Assembly: GCA_017449975.1 (NCBI GenBank)
Contig: JAFSYK010000068.1
Span: forward strand, 1-53,161
Direction of reading: 5' to 3'
Length of the DNA stretch: 53,161 nucleotides
DNA from: Bacteroidales bacterium
GTDB lineage: Bacteria; Bacteroidota; Bacteroidia; Bacteroidales; P3
In this document: positions 49,226 to 53,161 of the stretch, piece by piece
Layout: every line of letters begins with the position of its first letter
Position numbering within the stretch: the first letter of the stretch is position 1
The notes under the pieces: model-generated
The model's database searches: none
What the model saw: only the letters and a program-made list of their open reading frames with translations
What the model was told of the DNA's origin: nothing
Program-made: the position numbers and the translations under genes

Positions 49226-49357
49226 TGGGGGATGGGTATGACAGGCATAGAATGTCCGCCATGGAACGAGGCGGTTACGACATTAAACCAATCAACAAAC
49301 ACCATGATTGGCTAATAGAAAATGTACAATAAATATTTCAATTCCCAATTTTTTTTG

Positions 49358-49454
49358 TATCTTTGCACTTCTTTTTTGCTGGTCGTTGCTGCCCGCCGAA
49401 GGAGATAGATGATTGAAATTAACACTTTTATGGGTCTCGGGGACGGTCCCCGAG
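49358..49454 (+). promoter_or_regulatory. pnp promoter and leader element, copy 2
   Basis: The -7 element TATCTTTG (49358-49365) opens the 53-bp block shared with 34542-34594, ending CCGAAGGAGATAGAT (49396-49410). A hairpin CTCGGGG, loop ACGGT, CCCCGAG (49436-49454) follows about 30 bases before the pnp ATG. In E. coli pnp is autoregulated through a leader hairpin; a similar arrangement is plausible here but not shown. Confidence 0.65.
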
Positions 49455-49485
49455 GCTGCGGTAAAGTAATGAAAACAATAAAAAA

Positions 49486-51753
49486 ATGAACGAAAACATT
49501 ATCACAAAGCGTTTCGACCTCGGCGATGGCCGCATGATCGAAATCGAGACCGGCAAACTGGCCAAACAGGCCGACGGTTCTGCCGTTGTACGCATGAACG
49601 ACACGATGCTTTTAGCCACCGTCTGTTCGAAGAAGGAGGTGGGCGAGAACGTCGACTTCATACCTCTCACCGTTGACTATCAGGAAAAATATGCCTCCAT
49701 GGGTCGCTTCCCTGGCGGTTTCTTCAAACGTGAGGCCCGTCCTTCGGAGCATGAGATTCTCATCGCCCGACTGGTCGACCGTGCCCTGCGTCCTCTTTTC
49801 CCCGACAATTTCCACGCCGAAGTGCAGGTGAACATCACCCTCATCAGCGGCGACCACGACACCATGCCCGACCAGCTGGCGGCCCTCGCCGCCGCGTCGG
49901 CCCTCGCCGTCAGCGACATCCCCTTCAACGGCCCTGTCAGTGAGGTGCGCGTGAGCTACCTCGACGGCAAGTATGTCATCAACACCCCGATGCAGGATAT
50001 CGAGCGCGCCGACCTCGACCTCATCGTCGCCGCCACCGCCGACAATATCATGATGGTGGAAGGTGAGATGAAGGAGGTTAGCGAAGAGGTGATGCTCGGT
50101 GCCCTCAAGGCTGCCCACGAGGCCATCAAGATTCAGTGCCGCGTGCTCGACGAGCTCACCGTTGCTACCGGCAAGACCGAGAAGCGCGAGTACTGCCACG
50201 AGGTGAACGACGAGGAGCTGCGCCAGCGTGTGCGCGACGCCGTCTATCAGAAGTGCTACGACTTCTCCAAGCAGGGCATCGCCAACAAGCACCAGCGCGA
50301 GGAAGGCTTCGCCGCCATCAAGCAGGAGTTTATCGACGCCAACTATACCGAGGAGACCCTCACCGATGAGATCAAGTTTATGATTGACCGCTACTATCAC
50401 GACACGGAGCGCGAGGCCATGCGCGACATGGTGCTCAACGAGCGCACCCGTCTCGACGGTCGTCAGCTCGACGAGATTCGTCCCATCTGGTGCGAGACCG
50501 ACTACCTGCCTTCTGTCCACGGCAGTGCCATTTTCACCCGTGGCGAGACGCAGTCCCTCAGCACCTGTACGCTGGGCACTAAGCTCGACGAGCAGAAGAT
50601 CGACGGCGCCGTCATCGAAGGCATGCGCCGCTTCTTGCTGCACTACAACGTCCCCGGCTTCGCCACTGGCGAGGTGAAACGCAGCGGCAGCACCAGCCGT
50701 CGCGAGGTGGGTCATGGCCATCTGGCTTGGCGCGCCCTGAAAGAGGTGCTCCCCACCGAGGCCGAATGCCCCTACACCATCCGCGTGGTCTCCGATATTC
50801 TCGAGTCCAACGGCTCCAGCTCGATGGCCACCGTCTGCGCCGGCTGTATGGCGCTGATGGATGCCGGTGTGAAGATCCGCAAGCCGGTAGCCGGCATCGC
50901 CATGGGTCTCATCTCCAAGGGCGACAAGTGGGCTGTGTTGAGTGATATTCTCGGCGACGAGGACCACCTGGGCGATATGGACTTCAAGGTCTGCGGTACC
51001 CGCGACGGTATCACCGCTTGCCAGATGGATATCAAGGTCGACGGCCTCAGCTACGACGTGCTGGCCAAGGCATTGGAGCAGGCCCGTCAGGGACGCCTCT
51101 ACATCCTCGGCAAGATTCTCGAGACCATCCCCGAACCGCGCGCCGACTACAAAGACTTTGTGCCGCGTATCGAGCAAATCAAGATCCCGAAAGACTTCAT
51201 CGGTGCTGTCATCGGCAAGGGTGGCGAGGTTATCCAGAAGATTCAGGCGGAGACCAACACCATTATCAATATCGAAGAAGAGGGCGAGTTTGGCATTGTC
51301 GACGTCGCTTCGCAGAACAAGGAGGATATCGCTGCCGCTATCAAGTGGATCAAGGATATCTGCACCGTTCCCGAGGTGGGCGACATCTTCGACGCCAAGG
51401 TCGTCTCGATTGTCGAGTTCGGCGCCTTCATGGAGTTCCTCCCTGGCAAGGAAGGTCTGATGCACATCAGCGAGTACCAGTGGGGCCGCACCGAAACTCT
51501 CGAAGGTCTCATCCAGGAAGGCGACGAGTTCCAGGTGAAGGTCATCGCTTTCGACGACAAGAGCGGCAAGATCAAGCTCAGCCGCAAGGCGCTGCTCCCC
51601 AAGCCCGAAGGCTATGTCGAGGAGAAGCCCGCCCGCAGTCCGCGCCGCGAAGGCAGCGGTCCCCGTCGCGATGGCGACCGTGGCGGTCACGGCCGTCGCG
51701 AGGGTGGCAACGGTGGCGAACGCCATGGCAATGGCGGTGGCCGTCGTCACTAA
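49486..51753 (+). CDS. pnp: Polyribonucleotide nucleotidyltransferase (PNPase)
   Basis: A 755-aa protein. The first RNase PH domain begins [20 protein letters not shown], with [20 protein letters not shown]. The second RNase PH domain (from about residue 320) holds the catalytic region [20 protein letters not shown] and [15 protein letters not shown]. The KH domain is at about 565-605 ([20 protein letters not shown]) and the S1 domain at about 628-700 ([20 protein letters not shown]). The tail after residue 712 is an Arg/Gly/His-rich RGG-like extension, longer than in E. coli. It degrades RNA 3' to 5' with phosphate. It has its own promoter, leader hairpin and terminator. Confidence 0.97.
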   Translation: MNENIITKRFDLGDGRMIEIETGKLAKQADGSAVVRMNDTMLLATVCSKKEVGENVDFIPLTVDYQEKYASMGRFPGGFFKREARPSEHEILIARLVDRALRPLFPDNFHAEVQVNITLISGDHDTMPDQLAALAAASALAVSDIPFNGPVSEVRVSYLDGKYVINTPMQDIERADLDLIVAATADNIMMVEGEMKEVSEEVMLGALKAAHEAIKIQCRVLDELTVATGKTEKREYCHEVNDEELRQRVRDAVYQKCYDFSKQGIANKHQREEGFAAIKQEFIDANYTEETLTDEIKFMIDRYYHDTEREAMRDMVLNERTRLDGRQLDEIRPIWCETDYLPSVHGSAIFTRGETQSLSTCTLGTKLDEQKIDGAVIEGMRRFLLHYNVPGFATGEVKRSGSTSRREVGHGHLAWRALKEVLPTEAECPYTIRVVSDILESNGSSSMATVCAGCMALMDAGVKIRKPVAGIAMGLISKGDKWAVLSDILGDEDHLGDMDFKVCGTRDGITACQMDIKVDGLSYDVLAKALEQARQGRLYILGKILETIPEPRADYKDFVPRIEQIKIPKDFIGAVIGKGGEVIQKIQAETNTIINIEEEGEFGIVDVASQNKEDIAAAIKWIKDICTVPEVGDIFDAKVVSIVEFGAFMEFLPGKEGLMHISEYQWGRTETLEGLIQEGDEFQVKVIAFDDKSGKIKLSRKALLPKPEGYVEEKPARSPRREGSGPRRDGDRGGHGRREGGNGGERHGNGGGRRH

Positions 51754-51775
51754 TCCAAAGTAGATAATAAAGAAG

Positions 51776-51808
51776 AAGAGGATGCTCAATAATGGGCATC
51801 CTCTTTTG
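51776..51808 (+). terminator. Rho-independent terminator of pnp
   Basis: AAGAGGATGC (51776-51785) pairs with 51796-51805, with a 10-base loop and a following TTGTT. It lies 23 bases after the pnp stop. Confidence 0.85.
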
Positions 51809-51859
51809 TTCTGTGCAATAAAAAAGTTTTTCTTGCGTTACAAATTAAAATTGAAGCAT

Positions 51860-52726
51860 ATGGACATTCAGCAAATTATAGAGTATAAAGGTGCTTTCGA
51901 CGCAATTGAAAGACAGGTTGTAGATGAGAATGGTGAGAATATAGAAGTTTGGTACGCCCGCGAGTTGCAACATGTTCTTGGCTATGCCAGATGGGAGAAT
52001 TTTGCAGTGGCGATTGGACGTGCTATGCAATCGTGCAAATCACAGGGAATCAATATTGATGATCATTTTCGTGAGGTCACGAAAATGATAGATATTGCCA
52101 AGGGTGCACAACGTCCCGTACAAGACTTTATGCTCACTCGTTATGCCTGTTATCTTATTGCGCAGAATGGTGACCCAAAGAAGGAGGAAGTGGCTTTTGC
52201 TCAGAGCTATTTTGCGGTGCAGACTCGCCGTGCGGAGATTATTGAGGAGCGTCTGCACATGCTGGAGCGACTTGAAACACGCGAACGTTTGCGGTCTTCA
52301 GAAAAGCAGTTGAGCAAGAACATCTATGAGCGCGGGGTCGATGAAAAAGGATTGGGACGTATCCGTTCCAAGGGTGACAGTGCTTTGTTTGGCGGTCTCA
52401 CCACAGAGCAGACGAAACAACGTCTTGGCATCAAGAGTGACGCATTGGCCGACCGACTACCGACACTGACTATCGCCGCCAAGAATTTGGCTACCGAGAT
52501 GACCAATTACAATGTGGAAGAGAAAGACCTTTATGGCGAACATAATATAACGGTTGAGCATATCCAGAACAACCAAAGTGTGCGTGATATGCTTGGACGA
52601 CGCGGTATCAAGCCAGAAAACCTTCCGCCCGCCGAAGATATCAAAAAGGTGGAACGGCGAATGGCCAAAGAAGAAAAGCAAATCGCCGAGGGTTCTAAGA
52701 AGTTACCTCCGAAAAAGAATGGTTGA
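51860..52726 (+). CDS. dinD: DNA damage-inducible protein D (DinD)-like
   Basis: A 288-aa protein. The N-terminus resembles the BRO-N-like fold: IEVWYARELQHVLGYARWEN, then FREVTKMIDIAKGAQRPVQD and YACYLIAQNGDPKKEEVAFA, matching DinD. The middle has SKNIYERGVDEKGLGRIRSK, another DinD hallmark, and the C-terminus is Lys-rich. In E. coli DinD is LexA-regulated and inhibits RecA-mediated strand exchange. No LexA box or -7 element could be read in the short upstream region. ATG 51860 follows the pnp terminator by 51 bases. The gene is slightly AT-richer than pnp and may be acquired. Confidence 0.85.
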   Translation: MDIQQIIEYKGAFDAIERQVVDENGENIEVWYARELQHVLGYARWENFAVAIGRAMQSCKSQGINIDDHFREVTKMIDIAKGAQRPVQDFMLTRYACYLIAQNGDPKKEEVAFAQSYFAVQTRRAEIIEERLHMLERLETRERLRSSEKQLSKNIYERGVDEKGLGRIRSKGDSALFGGLTTEQTKQRLGIKSDALADRLPTLTIAAKNLATEMTNYNVEEKDLYGEHNITVEHIQNNQSVRDMLGRRGIKPENLPPAEDIKKVERRMAKEEKQIAEGSKKLPPKKNG

Positions 52727-52777
52727 TAAAAGTTATTTCGTGTAGCCGAGAATAGCTGTATCTAAAGTTCAATTTTG

Positions 52778-52818
52778 GCGAGGCCAGCAATGGCACGCCA
52801 CTGGCCTCGCACGTTTCA
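52778..52818 (+). terminator. Hairpin downstream of dinD
   Basis: Perfect 10-bp stem GCGAGGCCAG (52778-52787), complement at 52801-52810, with an inner TGGC/GCCA; ACGTTTCATT follows. A plausible terminator, though the U run is weak. Confidence 0.65.
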
Positions 52819-53054
52819 TTCAATCCTCTTTCGTGTTATTGTAATGGCGTTTTGCTGCTGCGAAACGAAAAATAATTCTTGGTACGTACTGGTCTACTTG
52901 CACCATTGCAATGTTGCATTACCTGCTACGTGAAAACACTTCTATATCTTTACGTAGTCGTTCATATATCTTTCCAAAAACAATGCTTCCCAGTTCCGCT
53001 TTTCTTTCTGACGAAGTCTTGTGAAAGTTCAACTTCGAAAGTTATAAGGGCTGG

Positions 53055-53161
53055 AGAACAAACAATCCAGCCGTACGGCTGGATTGTTTGAGAAAAAATC
53101 GCCACATTTGCGGACTCAAAAAACAAAATGCAAATGAGCCATTTAAACGAGACGCAAAGAT
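53055..53161 (-). ncRNA. Possible small RNA or leader transcript at the window edge
   Basis: The last bases (CAAAGAT) are, on the minus strand, ATCTTTG, probably the end of a TATCTTTG -7 element cut by the window. About 65 bases downstream on that strand is a perfect 32-bp palindrome (53059-53090; stem CAAACAATCCAGCC, loop GTAC) with a U-rich 3' arm followed by TTCTCC. Between lies a tiny frame MAHLHFVF with stop. No minus-strand gene follows. The stretch 52811-53054 shows no gene I can support. Confidence 0.35.

Noticed and set aside
48988-49305. Minus-strand frame of 105 codons ending GSPNAASLKRWF
   Set aside because: It is built from the palindrome, the 11-bp array and the nested inverted repeat; composition is repeat-like with no domain.
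49612-51789. Long minus-strand open frame (725 codons) opposite pnp
   Set aside because: Shadow of pnp; no recognisable domain and it covers the pnp terminator.

Overview
The window reads as chromosome of an uncultured, fairly GC-rich member of the Bacteroidales (Bacteroidota). Four things support this. Most intact genes are preceded by the Bacteroidota -7 promoter element TAnnTTTG instead of a sigma70 -10 box. Families typical of the phylum are present (DUF4296, DUF4270, DUF5362-like, DUF6266-like, fimbrillin-like and FISUMP-like lipoproteins). Two type IX secretion system (T9SS) sorting signals are seen, one type A and one type B. Housekeeping proteins (GdhA, SufC, S1, ATP synthase, NadB, PNPase) look Bacteroidales-like. 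I cannot name the genus.

Layout. 1-3,460: gdhA 3' end, DUF4296 lipoprotein, ComM/YifB ATPase, SIMPL protein, tRNA-Val. 3,760-10,250: FISUMP-like lipoprotein, then a minus-strand operon sufC-sufD-PorE-like TPR/PD40 protein-MsbA-like ABC exporter. 10,235-14,300: SAM hydroxide adenosyltransferase, then an AT-richer accessory patch (zinc-ribbon protein, REP-like palindrome, ATPase_2-type AAA protein), then recX. 14,400-18,340: GT5-like glycogen synthase N-domain protein, DUF4270 lipoprotein, MORN-variant protein, Maf. 18,325-25,230: recQ and a T9SS type B surface protein, then rpsA with a structured leader. 25,370-30,860: MFS sugar transporter and an ATP synthase operon atpE-F-H-A-G that lacks atpB. 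31,100-34,430: a probably frameshifted orphan ORF, nadB with a DUF5362-like membrane protein, rpsO. 34,540-49,485: PfkB kinase and a cell-surface locus (59-aa peptide, fimbrillin-like lipoprotein, 3,120-aa T9SS type A protein, 160-aa lipoprotein), plus a decayed TPR lipoprotein gene and a DUF6266-like gene. 49,486-53,161: pnp, dinD and a possible small RNA at the window edge.

The most interesting points are not classical genes. (1) A 53-bp promoter/leader element occurs twice, before the PfkB kinase and before pnp. It brackets a 15-kb block of surface genes lying between rpsO and pnp, which are neighbours in many bacteria. (2) Short tandem arrays with strict periods of 8, 9, 11, 12 or 18 bp sit in intergenic spacers. 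Closely related 9-bp units (NGTCNGACN) also sit in frame inside atpG and inside the giant surface gene. (3) The rpsA leader can form a hairpin whose loop is complementary to a segment just upstream of the start codon (pseudoknot or switch). (4) A TPR lipoprotein pseudogene is fused to an orphan T9SS sorting tail at short repeats. (5) Dispersed 43-bp and 26-bp repeats, an atpE-atpF intercistronic hairpin, and incomplete suf and atp operons. No CRISPR array, prophage or complete insertion sequence was seen.
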